Positions 54,217 through 63,798 of a stretch of 64,000 nucleotides of DNA are shown piece after piece. The position numbers and the translations under genes are program-made. Under the pieces are notes generated by a model, which worked only from the letters and a program-made list of their open reading frames with translations, was not told the DNA's origin and made no database searches. The first letter of the stretch is position 1. Every line of letters starts with the position of its first letter. Source of the DNA: Nanobdellati archaeon (GTDB taxonomy: Archaea; EX4484-52; GLR71); contig JAHYJR010000003.1 of NCBI GenBank assembly GCA_019429005.1, positions 79,924-143,923 of the forward strand, written 5' to 3'.

Positions 54217-55599
54217 ATAAAAACTGTTATAAGCACAATGGGATTGCTTCTTGAGATTTTTTCAATATTTCTAATTATACCAATAACAGTTGCATTCCTA
54301 TATAATGAACCCACAACACCTTTTTTTATAACACTTACAATATCAATATTATTAGGCGTATTACTTGAAAAATCATTCAAAAGAGAAGAACTTACACTTG
54401 GACGCGGTATAGCATTAACAGCATTATCCTTTGTTGTATTCTCACTACTTGGTTCAATACCTTTTGGATTCCTAATCGAAAATATGCATACAAACACAAA
54501 TATAATTGATCCTCTTTTTGAAAGTGTAAGTGGATTCACAACAACCGGACTTACCATATTTAAGAGCGTTGAAATTCTACCAAAAAGCATACTATTTTGG
54601 AGAAGTATGACACAATGGCTTGGTGGTATGGGTATCATTATAATATTCTTATCTTTACTTAGAGGACTTCCAACATCATCAATCGCATTATATCAGGCGC
54701 AAGGCCTTCCAGAAAAAACAGAACCATCAATCAACCAAACAACAAAAGTCATGCTTAAGATATATCTGACATATACAATACTTGGAATCATTGCACTTTA
54801 TCTTGCAGGACTCAATCTTTTTGATGCAACAAACACTACATTTACCGCAATCTCAACCGGAGGCTTTGCCGTAGTTGATACATTTTATGACAATAATCTA
54901 ATTCTTGGAATCATATCAATCCTTATGCTTCTAGGTTCAATCAATTTCATACTTCACGACAAATTATTCAAAAAAAGATTTAAAGAATTTATAGAATCAA
55001 TAGAAGTCAAATCATTTTCAATATTCCTATTGACCATAATAACTCTAACATACATATCAACAGGAATGCTTAAAATTAGCATTTTTGAGATGATAAGCAC
55101 ACTTACTGCAACAGGTTTTTCAATCACTAACATATCACTTCTTGGAGCCCCTATTATACTTATAATGATAATTTCAATGATTGTCGGTAGTTTTGCAGGT
55201 TCAACTGCAGGTGGTATAAAACAATTACGATTTTTCGTATCTATAAAATCAACAATTTGGACAATACAAAAATTCATCAGCCCAAAAAACGCAATAATTC
55301 CGTTCAAAATTGGAAAGACTGTGGTTGATGAGGATACAATAAAAGTAACTCAAATTTTTGTAATAACATATCTTGGTATACTTGTGCTTGGAACAATCAT
55401 GTTATCTTTCAGCGGATATTCTCTTGAAGATTCACTATTCCAAGCTGCATCTGCACAAGGTACTGTTGGGCTTAATACCGTACCAATTCACGATATGCCC
55501 CTCTTTGGAAAAATAACCCTTATCTGTATGATGCTTCTTGGCCGTCTTGAGATATTTCCAATATTTATACTAATCAAAAAAAGTCTTGAAAAATTTTAA
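54217..55599 (+). CDS. trkH: TrkH potassium uptake channel
   Basis: 461 residues from an AUA at 54217, 7 nt after GGTG. Four pore-type repeats are seen, e.g. FESVSGFTTTGLTIF, FTAISTGGFAVVD, LTATGFSITN and ASAQGTVGLNT. Residues before the first in-frame ATG (54238), KTVISTMG, give a normal-length first helix, so the AUA start is probable. It imports K+ with TrkA. Confidence 0.88.
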   Translation: MKTVISTMGLLLEIFSIFLIIPITVAFLYNEPTTPFFITLTISILLGVLLEKSFKREELTLGRGIALTALSFVVFSLLGSIPFGFLIENMHTNTNIIDPLFESVSGFTTTGLTIFKSVEILPKSILFWRSMTQWLGGMGIIIIFLSLLRGLPTSSIALYQAQGLPEKTEPSINQTTKVMLKIYLTYTILGIIALYLAGLNLFDATNTTFTAISTGGFAVVDTFYDNNLILGIISILMLLGSINFILHDKLFKKRFKEFIESIEVKSFSIFLLTIITLTYISTGMLKISIFEMISTLTATGFSITNISLLGAPIILIMIISMIVGSFAGSTAGGIKQLRFFVSIKSTIWTIQKFISPKNAIIPFKIGKTVVDEDTIKVTQIFVITYLGILVLGTIMLSFSGYSLEDSLFQAASAQGTVGLNTVPIHDMPLFGKITLICMMLLGRLEIFPIFILIKKSLEKF

Positions 55600-55839
55600 A
55601 AAGACCTTAGATTTTTTAATCCAATCAAGAAAAAACATAATAAAACAAGAACCCATTAGAATATATACTAATTAAAATTATCAAAATTATAATAATACGC
55701 TAAATCAAAATAATAATAATAATAATAGAACTCAAAATAATCTTTATAAATCAAAAATAATAACATAAATCAAAATAAACAAAATCAAATTATAATAATT
55801 ATTATAATAATAATAATAACAAAAAATAGGTGTTTTAAA
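55600..55839. other. AT-rich intergenic region before AMP phosphorylase
   Basis: No gene is supported. It contains AATAAT microsatellite runs (about 55708-55724 and 55806-55821) and a palindrome of 20 bp annotated separately. Confidence 0.6.
55789..55808 (+). promoter_or_regulatory. 20-bp palindrome upstream of AMP phosphorylase
   Basis: ATTATAATAATTATTATAAT is a perfect palindrome 31 bp upstream of the TTG start. It resembles the inverted repeat at the RuBisCO promoter (ATCATAAT-AAT-ATTATGAT). An all-A/T palindrome is weak evidence by itself in this composition. Confidence 0.35.
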
Positions 55840-57339
55840 TTGTTAGAACTAAAAGTTAAATTTATTGATATAGACCCTAATTATCCTCTAGTCATATTAA
55901 ATAAAGAAGATATGGCAGATATCGCTGCAAATACAACAGATCGTGTTGAAGTTACATACGGAAACAAAAGTAAAATTGTAGTTGTAGATAGCACAGAAAA
56001 ACTTGTTAAAAAAGGTTACATAGGCTTAAACAGAAAAGCTATGAAATACGGTATTACAAGCGGAACAAAAGTATTTATAGATCCAGCTGAAACACCTGAA
56101 AGTGTAGAATACATAAAGAAAAAGCTCAAAGGAATTGAACTTTCAAGAAAAGAATGTAACACAATAATAGATGATATAAATGCAAACAAATTAAGTGATA
56201 TTGAACTTGGAGCATTTGTATCTGCAATATATGTTCATGATTACACACCTAAAGAACTTGTCGCAATCACAGAACGAATGGTATCAACAGGAATCCAATT
56301 CAAATGGAAAAATAATACTGTTGTTGCAGACAAACACTGTATAGGTGGCGTTCCCGGAAACAGAACAACGCCAATTGTAATTGCAATTGCTGCTACATGC
56401 GGTATCACAATACCAAAAACAAGTTCTCGTGCAATAACCTCTCCTGCAGGCACAGCAGATACACTTGAAGTATTTTGTAATGTTAACTTAACAATGAAAC
56501 AGATTGAAAAAATTGTTGAAAAAACAGGTGCTTGTTTTGCTTGGGGTGGTTCAGTTGACCTTGCACCATCAGATGATAAAATAATCAAAGCAGAATATCC
56601 GCTATCTCTTGACCCTGAAGGGCAATTAATAGCATCAGTTCTTGCAAAGAAAAAAGCAATCGGTTCAAATGCAGTTGTAATAGATATCCCTTATGGCTTT
56701 GAATCTAAAGTAGACAGCCTTGAAAATGCAGAAAAACTTGCAGGAAAATTCAAGATGGTAGGTAAAAAACTTGATATGAACGTAGACTGTGCTATAACAC
56801 ACGGTAACCAACCAATTGGAAACGGTATAGGCCCAGTCCTTGAATGCATTGATATAATTGAAGTATTGAATGGTCGAGGTCCAGATGACTTGAGAGAAAA
56901 ATGTCTTGAACTTGCTGGAATTCTTTTGAGACTTGTTGGAAAAGGCGATATAAAAACAGCAGAAAATATCCTTGATTCAAAAAAAGCATTAAAAAAATTC
57001 AATGACATAATCGTAATGCAAGGTGGTAAAAAAGATATTGATTTATACAAACTTCTTGGAAAATATAAAAAGACCATATTTGCAAAAAGCAATGGAAAAG
57101 TCACAAAAATCTTTAACAAACAAATTACACGCATAGCAAGAATTGCGGGTGCACCAAAAGACAAAGGTGCTGGAATTTACCTATACACTAAACTTGATAC
57201 AAATATCAAAAAAGGCGATAGATTATTTGATATATATGCCGAAACGGAATTCAAGCTCAAACATGCATTATATCTTTTAAAAGCTAAAAACCCTGTTCTT
57301 ATTGAAGCAAAAAAAGGTATTCTCGTCGAAGAAATTTGA
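55840..57339 (+). CDS. deoA: AMP phosphorylase (archaeal DeoA)
   Basis: 499 residues from a TTG start 7 nt after GGTG. The thymidine-phosphorylase-like core has VADKHCIGGVPGNRTTPIVI, TSPAGTADTLEVF (residues about 200-212) and a glycine loop WGGSVDLAPSDDK, plus the N-terminal ~85-residue extension (LELKVKFIDIDPNYPLVILN) that marks archaeal AMP phosphorylases. It cleaves AMP (also CMP, UMP) with phosphate to base and ribose-1,5-bisphosphate. Partner enzymes lie at 51171 and 8506. Confidence 0.93.
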   Translation: MLELKVKFIDIDPNYPLVILNKEDMADIAANTTDRVEVTYGNKSKIVVVDSTEKLVKKGYIGLNRKAMKYGITSGTKVFIDPAETPESVEYIKKKLKGIELSRKECNTIIDDINANKLSDIELGAFVSAIYVHDYTPKELVAITERMVSTGIQFKWKNNTVVADKHCIGGVPGNRTTPIVIAIAATCGITIPKTSSRAITSPAGTADTLEVFCNVNLTMKQIEKIVEKTGACFAWGGSVDLAPSDDKIIKAEYPLSLDPEGQLIASVLAKKKAIGSNAVVIDIPYGFESKVDSLENAEKLAGKFKMVGKKLDMNVDCAITHGNQPIGNGIGPVLECIDIIEVLNGRGPDDLREKCLELAGILLRLVGKGDIKTAENILDSKKALKKFNDIIVMQGGKKDIDLYKLLGKYKKTIFAKSNGKVTKIFNKQITRIARIAGAPKDKGAGIYLYTKLDTNIKKGDRLFDIYAETEFKLKHALYLLKAKNPVLIEAKKGILVEEI

Positions 57340-57381
57340 AAAGATATATAAAGTTTTTCCCTAGTAGTAATAACAGTTAAA

Positions 57382-58626
57382 ATGTTAGATTTACAATTTA
57401 AAGGTTATGATGCTACACAGCATCAATTATGTTTTACATATCTTTCAGATTTCAAAAAAAACAAAAAAGATTATACAACAAAAATAGACAAATACAGATT
57501 AATCTTAAAAGAAGATATAACACATATTTTTGAAAATATTGAACAAGATATTTCTAAAAAAACTATTAATGAATATAACGATATAATTACAAAAATAATA
57601 GATCAAGATAAACTAAGTACTAAAGAATTAATAAACGTTGTAACTAATTTTGAAGATATTATGAATTCAACACTAACATATCTTAAATCTAATAATTTAG
57701 AATTTCCTATATATGAAACATATATTGAAACCTATAAACAACTAAATCAAAAAGATATTGAACTCAAAAAAATCAGTAAAACAATGGAAAGACAAAACTC
57801 AAAAAAGATATCACGCGACCCCAAAAAAAGCACAAAAACAGAAAATCTACAAACAAATTTAAAAATAATGATTGAATTTAATTTTGAAGATAATAAACGA
57901 AAAAAAATAATATCTAAATTAAATAAAATTGAAAAAAGTAATGAATTCTTAAAAGAATGTGAAACATTAAAAAATTATATTATTTCTGAAAAAGAAAAAA
58001 CTGAACAAAAATTAGAAAACACGCACAAGAACATACAATATATCAAAAACATAATACAGATTAATAATTGTATAGTTGAAGAGTTACGAAACTCAGATGC
58101 GACTGCAATTGAAAATGAGATACATGCCACAATTATTGAACCTAATATGACAGAGATACAAAAAATTATAGCTTCTAAAAAAAATCTAATATCTGAAAAA
58201 ACAAAACGTCTTGATAACCTTATAACACATATTGAACTTGATAAAAAACATTTAGATGCACTACATAATTATCAGGATCCAAATACTAACCTAGATTACA
58301 ACACATTATTATCAATCAAAAACTACAACGTCTACAAAATTGGTGACAAATCAACTGCAAAGGCAAAAAATATTCTTTCTGAACTATCAAATGAAAATAT
58401 TGAATACTTATCTTCATATTTAAAATTGAGAAAAACAATTGAACAGGATAATAACTGTGTAACAACAACAGAAAAAAGACTTGAAAATGATAGTATAGAA
58501 CATGTGCCTTGTGAAACTACAAGAAATATTATAGAACAAATAAACGATGCTAAACAGATGATACAGAAACTTGAAAAAACAGAACTACCTATAGACTGGG
58601 TTATTAATCATAATAATAAATATTAA
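57382..58626 (+). CDS. Long coiled-coil protein, 414 residues (tandem paralogue 1)
   Basis: Starts MLDLQFKGYDATQHQLCFTY and is helical throughout, with no membrane segment or cysteine cluster. Internal segments KIEKSNEFLKECETLKNYII and LSELSNENIEYLSSYLKLRK match positions of the following gene (58639), so the two are diverged duplicates. Gap to the next gene is 12 bp, with a small ribosome binding site (GAGACGAT). The function is unknown; they may form a heteromeric bundle. It follows AMP phosphorylase by 42 bp. Confidence 0.6.
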   Translation: MLDLQFKGYDATQHQLCFTYLSDFKKNKKDYTTKIDKYRLILKEDITHIFENIEQDISKKTINEYNDIITKIIDQDKLSTKELINVVTNFEDIMNSTLTYLKSNNLEFPIYETYIETYKQLNQKDIELKKISKTMERQNSKKISRDPKKSTKTENLQTNLKIMIEFNFEDNKRKKIISKLNKIEKSNEFLKECETLKNYIISEKEKTEQKLENTHKNIQYIKNIIQINNCIVEELRNSDATAIENEIHATIIEPNMTEIQKIIASKKNLISEKTKRLDNLITHIELDKKHLDALHNYQDPNTNLDYNTLLSIKNYNVYKIGDKSTAKAKNILSELSNENIEYLSSYLKLRKTIEQDNNCVTTTEKRLENDSIEHVPCETTRNIIEQINDAKQMIQKLEKTELPIDWVINHNNKY

Positions 58627-58638
58627 GAGACGATAAAA

Positions 58639-60015
58639 ATGGAAAATACTGAAATTGGATATGATGAAGAATTACATAAAAAAAGCACTTTTTGGCTTAA
58701 GACTTTAACAAACTTAAGAGATGAATATGCTGAAAATGTAGTTGGATATACTGAAGTTATTGATAGCACTGAAACAGAACCAGAATACACATTTGAAGCA
58801 ATTAGTAAATATATCACACATGAGACAAATCAAAACGAAATTGATAAGTTATATCATCAATATCATAAAATAATGGACTACCCCGAAGAGTCAAAAGAGG
58901 ATTTTATACATTTTGCAGACCGTACACTCCACATAAAAACATCAGCAGCAGAATATCTTGAACAAAATGGATTACAAATACCATTATACAGAAAACATAT
59001 AAAATGGGGTAAAAAACTTAACGAATTACAAGATACTTATATTGGATATATGAGAGAACTTGATAATAACATACAAAAAATATGTACTAAAGGATTAAAA
59101 CCAAAAGATATCGACAAAATGAAAATAACTGAAAAAACATTTAAAAATAATTTTAAAGATCTAGATATTAAAAAAGAAGAGTATCGTTATAAATTAAAAA
59201 AAATTAATAACAGCGATGAATTCAAAACAGAATGCGAAAATGTTAGAAAATATATAAAGGATAAAAAGATTAAAGCTGAAAAATGCATAGAAATTATAAA
59301 TAATAAAATTGAGATATTTAAAGATTATGTTGAACACAGCGATTCCATAGTTTCAACAATCAATTCATCTCAACATTATGCTATCGAAGAACTTGAGCTT
59401 AAACCAATTATTGAGCGAAGCAGAGATATACTAAAAACGGTTTTAGATGATAAAAATACAGAATATTTAGGTTTAACAAAACGAAATAAAATACTTAGAG
59501 AATCTATTGACCTTAAACTTTCTGATATCTCAACCCTAAATGACCTTGATAATATAAAACTCAAGATGGATTATATTACAATTAAAGAGATTAAAAACGG
59601 AGAACATGATGATCTCATTAAATATATGAACAAAAGCCCTGCAAAAATCCAAAAGATATTATCAAAAACAAGCGATTCAGATATTGAGCATTTAGTAGCA
59701 CACCTTGCTCTTAAGAAAAAAATCGAAATGACAAATGATTATATAATAGATTTAGAGCAAGCTCTTGAAGGAAACTATAATGTAAATACAGACGAATTAA
59801 AACCTATTATAAATGAAATCCAAACAGCAACAAGCCATATAGAAAACCTTCCAGACTTTGATTTGAACACAACATCAGTAATGTCAATAGAAGCAAAAAT
59901 GCCTATCCTATCAGACCTTAAAGCACTAGATATTGAGTTTATAAAAAAGTTAGATCTAAACAATCTGGATTTTGAAAATCTAGATTTAAACAATCTAGGT
60001 TCAAAAAAGATTTGA
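58639..60015 (+). CDS. Long coiled-coil protein, 458 residues (tandem paralogue 2)
   Basis: Starts MENTEIGYDEELHKKSTFWL, sharing GYDxxxH with its neighbour and KINNSDEFKTECENVRKYIK and LSKTSDSDIEHLVAHLALKK in the body. The last 25 residues turn into a pentapeptide-like repeat (LDLNNLDFENLDLNNLG), a short right-handed beta-helix motif absent from its paralogue. A perfect 11-bp stem hairpin follows 13 nt after the stop. The function is unknown. Confidence 0.6.
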   Translation: MENTEIGYDEELHKKSTFWLKTLTNLRDEYAENVVGYTEVIDSTETEPEYTFEAISKYITHETNQNEIDKLYHQYHKIMDYPEESKEDFIHFADRTLHIKTSAAEYLEQNGLQIPLYRKHIKWGKKLNELQDTYIGYMRELDNNIQKICTKGLKPKDIDKMKITEKTFKNNFKDLDIKKEEYRYKLKKINNSDEFKTECENVRKYIKDKKIKAEKCIEIINNKIEIFKDYVEHSDSIVSTINSSQHYAIEELELKPIIERSRDILKTVLDDKNTEYLGLTKRNKILRESIDLKLSDISTLNDLDNIKLKMDYITIKEIKNGEHDDLIKYMNKSPAKIQKILSKTSDSDIEHLVAHLALKKKIEMTNDYIIDLEQALEGNYNVNTDELKPIINEIQTATSHIENLPDFDLNTTSVMSIEAKMPILSDLKALDIEFIKKLDLNNLDFENLDLNNLGSKKI

Positions 60016-60028
60016 TTTGAAAAAAGTT

Positions 60029-60052
60029 TCTGTCTTAAATTTTTAAGACAGA
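60029..60052 (+). terminator. Strong hairpin after the coiled-coil pair
   Basis: TCTGTCTTAAA and TTTAAGACAGA form a perfect 11-bp stem with a 2-nt loop, 13 nt after the stop at 60015. It lies between convergent genes (60015 and 60077) and could end transcription of both. Confidence 0.7.
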
Positions 60053-60076
60053 TTCAACTTAAATCATTAAAAAAAA

Positions 60077-60475
60077 TTAAAGAACAATATCAAGTTCTAA
60101 AAAAGAATACCCCTCTTCTGAACCTTCATAACCAAAATCCTTTCTAATTTCCTGATATTTCTCTTCCATTTCAGATTTTTCACCGTAATAAATTAAAGAA
60201 ATATCAAAAACGCCATCAATACTAGACGCTTTGTCAGTATATAATGGATTTGCTTCAAAAGACTCTAATAATTGTTTTGAAAACAAAGATATATCAAAAA
60301 AAGCATCATAAGATTCGGTTTTAAGATTATCCGATTCCGTTATCATATTATCAAAAACGTTCATTGCGTCTAATCTTAAATGATTATTATAACCTTTAGT
60401 TTCAAACATTTTATAATAAATGCAAGGATTAAGCTCAATTCTTATTAACCCTCTATAAAATTTTTTATCTTCCAT
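60077..60475 (-). CDS. Hypothetical acidic protein, 132 residues
   Basis: Starts MEDKKFYRGLIRIELNPCIY and has a mixed alpha/beta profile with a single cysteine. Acidic overall (SEEGYSFLELDIVL at the end). It lies 30 bp downstream of the mevalonate operon on the same strand and may be its last gene. I recognise no family. Confidence 0.5.
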   Translation of the reverse strand: MEDKKFYRGLIRIELNPCIYYKMFETKGYNNHLRLDAMNVFDNMITESDNLKTESYDAFFDISLFSKQLLESFEANPLYTDKASSIDGVFDISLIYYGEKSEMEEKYQEIRKDFGYEGSEEGYSFLELDIVL

Positions 60476-60505
60476 AAGTACCTTTTAATAATAAACTTTA
60501 TATGA

Positions 60506-61456
60506 TTAATCTAAGCAGACACCCCTAACATTAGTCTCAACCGGAATAATTATACCGCCTTTATCAGTTATAGATTTCATAACTTTATCTTTATCTTCAG
60601 CTAATGCAATCATGCAATCACCGCCACCCGCACCCGATAATTTGGCACCAAATGCACCAGATGTAAGTGAATTTTCTATAAGATTATTTAATTCAGGAGT
60701 ACTTACACCCAAAGAAGAAAGTATCTCTTGATTCAAATTCATCAATTTTCCAAGATAAGCATTATCGCTTTGTGCAATACAACCTTTTGCCTTATTTACA
60801 ATATCTGTAATATTATCAAACATAACTTCAATCTTTTTTGGATTATCTGAAATCTGTTGTTTTACCATATTAATAAGAGGTACAGTATCCGCTTTAATCC
60901 CTGTATAACCCACAACAATCGGCACATTATAATCAAGATTTTCAATAACTTTTCCGCCTGTAACAAAATATAAAGTACCGCCATAAATTGCAGCAGCCAC
61001 ATCAAAACCACTACCAACACCCTGTATATCAAGAACAGTCTTATATGAAAGATTAAACAACATCTTTTTATCCATTGCAATATCAAACAATTTAGATAAT
61101 GCATATAATGTAGAGACCGTTACAGCTGAAGAACTTCCAAAACCAAACTTGCTTGAAAACTCGCTTTTTGTTGAAATCTCCAAACCTTGAGAAATCCCAT
61201 ATTCCCTGAAAAAATTCCGAACTGCTGTAAGCACAAATCTCACAGCTTTAGGATGCTCGCAATTTAAATCTTCTATACCCGTAACATATCTCTTAACACT
61301 CATTTCAGGAGCTCGTACAATTATAGCATTATCAGGACGAACATCAATCTTAACAGACATCCTATGATTTACCGCAGTCACAATACACGGCCTATCATAC
61401 ACAACTGAATGCTCACCAAAAAGCATCAATTTACCAGGTGCTGAAACTTTAACCAT
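60506..61456 (-). CDS. Phosphomevalonate kinase (GHMP family)
   Basis: 316 residues. GHMP motifs are APGKLMLFGEHSVVYDR, GFGSSSAVTVSTLYA (ATP loop) and SGAGGGDCMIAL at the C-terminus. VLDIQGVGSGFDVAAAIYGG is more typical of phosphomevalonate kinase than of mevalonate kinase, so I assign PMK; the reverse assignment is possible. The ATG at 61456 follows GAGGGT and lies 2 nt past the stop of the mevalonate kinase gene. Confidence 0.75.
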   Translation of the reverse strand: MVKVSAPGKLMLFGEHSVVYDRPCIVTAVNHRMSVKIDVRPDNAIIVRAPEMSVKRYVTGIEDLNCEHPKAVRFVLTAVRNFFREYGISQGLEISTKSEFSSKFGFGSSSAVTVSTLYALSKLFDIAMDKKMLFNLSYKTVLDIQGVGSGFDVAAAIYGGTLYFVTGGKVIENLDYNVPIVVGYTGIKADTVPLINMVKQQISDNPKKIEVMFDNITDIVNKAKGCIAQSDNAYLGKLMNLNQEILSSLGVSTPELNNLIENSLTSGAFGAKLSGAGGGDCMIALAEDKDKVMKSITDKGGIIIPVETNVRGVCLD

Positions 61457-61457
61457 G

Positions 61458-62462
61458 TCAATCAACCCTCGTACCATTTACACCAAGCTTTGCAACAAAT
61501 GCCTTGAATCCCTTGGCTTTAAAAACGTCAGTTATCTCTTCAGAATGTTTCTTATCTTTAGAAAGAACAATACACGTTCCACCACCCCATCCCCCCGTAG
61601 GTTTCGCACCAAAAGCACCTGCATTTATTGCAATCTTAACAATTTCGTCCAATGTCGGTGTTGAAATCTCAAGAGTTCTTAAAATATTATAAAATTCAGT
61701 CATCTTTTGACCAACTCCTTCAAGATCATTTTCCATAAGTGCCTGAAGACCCTCTTTTGAAATCTTATCAAGTTTATCCATTACGCCGTTTACAAAAACA
61801 GAATCTTCTTCCAATCGTTTTTTGACAAATAAAACTGTGTCAGCGGTTCGTGCAACATCACCGCTATCTACAATGACAATATAAGGCTCAACATTAAGAT
61901 TGAGCGTTTTAATGCCAATCGATTTCCTATATGATATCCAACCACCATTTGCGATAGTGTATGCATCTATACCAGATGGCGTACCATGAACAACCTTATC
62001 ACCCTCATTTGCGAAAAAAGCGGTATCATCTGTAACGTTTAAACATTCAAGAACACCTTTTGAAATTGCATTAAAAACCGATGCACTTGAACCAAGATTT
62101 TTAGGTACATGTGAACTGATAATAATATTCAATCCTTTGAAACCATATTTTTGCATGATTTTTCCAACAACAACAAAAGATGGAAGAAGCAGATCTTCTT
62201 GTGCCATAGACTTTATTTCATCAATATTTTCTTGAGCTCTCAAATCATCAATCATGTTTACAATCTTTGACAAGTCATCTAAAGACATTTTTTTTGTTAA
62301 ACCTAAATCTTTTGATATTATCTCAACAAAATCATCATCAACAGATTTTATTTTTACCTTAGAATAAATTCCGCATGCTGACGCAATACCTAACTTATCA
62401 TAGACGACAGCATGCTCACCAAAAAGGATTATTTTTGCAGGACTTAATATTGTACATTCCAT
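61458..62462 (-). CDS. Mevalonate kinase (GHMP family)
   Basis: 334 residues. SPAKIILFGEHAVVYDKLGI, LGSSASVFNAIS (ATP loop), GTPSGIDAYTIANGGWISYR (substrate region typical of mevalonate kinases) and a C-terminal PTGGWGGGTCIVLS. It phosphorylates mevalonate. The ATG at 62462 lies 7 nt after GGAGTG. Gene order with mvaD and PMK is continuous. Confidence 0.8.
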   Translation of the reverse strand: MECTILSPAKIILFGEHAVVYDKLGIASACGIYSKVKIKSVDDDFVEIISKDLGLTKKMSLDDLSKIVNMIDDLRAQENIDEIKSMAQEDLLLPSFVVVGKIMQKYGFKGLNIIISSHVPKNLGSSASVFNAISKGVLECLNVTDDTAFFANEGDKVVHGTPSGIDAYTIANGGWISYRKSIGIKTLNLNVEPYIVIVDSGDVARTADTVLFVKKRLEEDSVFVNGVMDKLDKISKEGLQALMENDLEGVGQKMTEFYNILRTLEISTPTLDEIVKIAINAGAFGAKPTGGWGGGTCIVLSKDKKHSEEITDVFKAKGFKAFVAKLGVNGTRVD

Positions 62463-62493
62463 ACAGATACACTCCACATTTAAAACTTGATAA

Positions 62494-63486
62494 TTAAAAC
62501 AAATGCTCATATATAATTTTCGCGTCACGACCTAACTTACAACTAATGACATCAATCACACCATCAACAGCTTTTAATCTTGAGATAATTTCTTGCTCAT
62601 CCTTTTCTAAACATAACAATTTTACCTGAGGCCCCGCATCAATTGTAAAATAGGATTCTAACCCATTCTCTCTCCATAACTTAACAGCATTCATTATCCT
62701 TATCGTAGATGGATTCCAATAAATTATTGAGGGAACGGTTGCTATCATCAATGCATGCATTTTAAGTGCATTATGTTCCGATGTTTTTCCAAGAAGTGAA
62801 AAATCTTTATTTTTAAATGCCTCTTTCACATCAAGTATATCCTTATCAACAGATTTAAGCCAACCATCATAAAATGGACAAGTCTCAACTGTCTGTTTCA
62901 TTCCAGAGCGACTTTTTACTTCCTTTTCAGATAATGTAACAACCCCAACAACAACCCTTAATTCAGGCCAATAATCATAAGATTCAATCTTTTTTGCATA
63001 ACTATCTGTTCCATCTCCAGCTTCACCTTTATTCCATTCAACAAAACCACCATAAATGGATCTGCACGAAGACCCAGAACCACGCCTTGCAAGAATTGAA
63101 AGATCTTTCTTATCTAAGTTCAACCCAATAGCATCTGTTGCAGCCATCACAAGAGCAGCAGAACCAGATGCAGAACTAGCAAGACCTGCGGCTGTCGGAA
63201 AATTATTTTTTGATACGACTTTTGCTTTCTGTGACGATTTAGCAATTTCCCTAACCATATCTAACTGCGACAAAACCCGTTCTTTATCTTTTCCAGATGT
63301 GACTTTGTCATCTAAAATAAAAATATCCTCATCATAGTCATCACTAAACTCAACTGTTGTAATTGTGCTAAGCTCACTGAGCGTTACAGACACATTTGAA
63401 TTCTGTGGAAGTATCAATTTTTCATCTCTCTTGCCCCAGTATTTCACAAGAGCTATATTAGCATTTGCTAAAGCTGTCGATTTCAT
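62494..63486 (-). CDS. mvaD: Diphosphomevalonate decarboxylase
   Basis: 330 residues with MVD features: ANANIALVKYWGKRDEKLIL, AAGLASSASGSAALVMAATD (ATP loop), RRGSGSSCRSIYGGFVEWNK and YFTIDAGPQVKLL containing the catalytic Asp. It makes isopentenyl diphosphate from mevalonate-5-diphosphate, the classical rather than the archaeal alternative route. It opens the operon mvaD-mvk-pmk. A related phosphomevalonate decarboxylase is possible but the motif set fits MVD. Confidence 0.85.
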   Translation of the reverse strand: MKSTALANANIALVKYWGKRDEKLILPQNSNVSVTLSELSTITTVEFSDDYDEDIFILDDKVTSGKDKERVLSQLDMVREIAKSSQKAKVVSKNNFPTAAGLASSASGSAALVMAATDAIGLNLDKKDLSILARRGSGSSCRSIYGGFVEWNKGEAGDGTDSYAKKIESYDYWPELRVVVGVVTLSEKEVKSRSGMKQTVETCPFYDGWLKSVDKDILDVKEAFKNKDFSLLGKTSEHNALKMHALMIATVPSIIYWNPSTIRIMNAVKLWRENGLESYFTIDAGPQVKLLCLEKDEQEIISRLKAVDGVIDVISCKLGRDAKIIYEHLF

Positions 63487-63588
63487 AAAACATCAATTCC
63501 TCTTAAATATAACAGATTTATGTTTACATTTAAAGATATGTACATTTTTCAAAAAAAGTTCGTCAAAATACGTATATATCATATACTA

Positions 63589-63798
63589 TTAAATATGCTT
63601 AAGAATACAATCTAATAAATTGATAATATTTGTTTCAAGACGTTTATTAAATTCTCTTGAAAGTGTCTGCTGTGGAATACCTGTCTTTTTTGATAAATCA
63701 GTAGCAGAAAACATCTAATAATTATTATCAGAAAATTGTATGAGTGACATTACCCATTTTTTAGTAATATTACTCGTTTTTAAGTTTATAATTCCCAT
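63589..63798 (-). pseudogene. Small HTH regulator interrupted by an amber codon
   Basis: From the ATG at 63798 the frame reads MGIINLKTSNITKKWVMSLI, meets TAG after DNNY, then continues MFSATDLSKKTGIPQQTLSR and ends HI-stop at 63589. The join is smooth and the second half is a textbook helix-turn-helix, so the amber looks like a single mutation (or a TAG read through). About 69 residues, a MarR/IclR-like small regulator. The second ATG could still make a 41-residue HTH. Confidence 0.6.
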
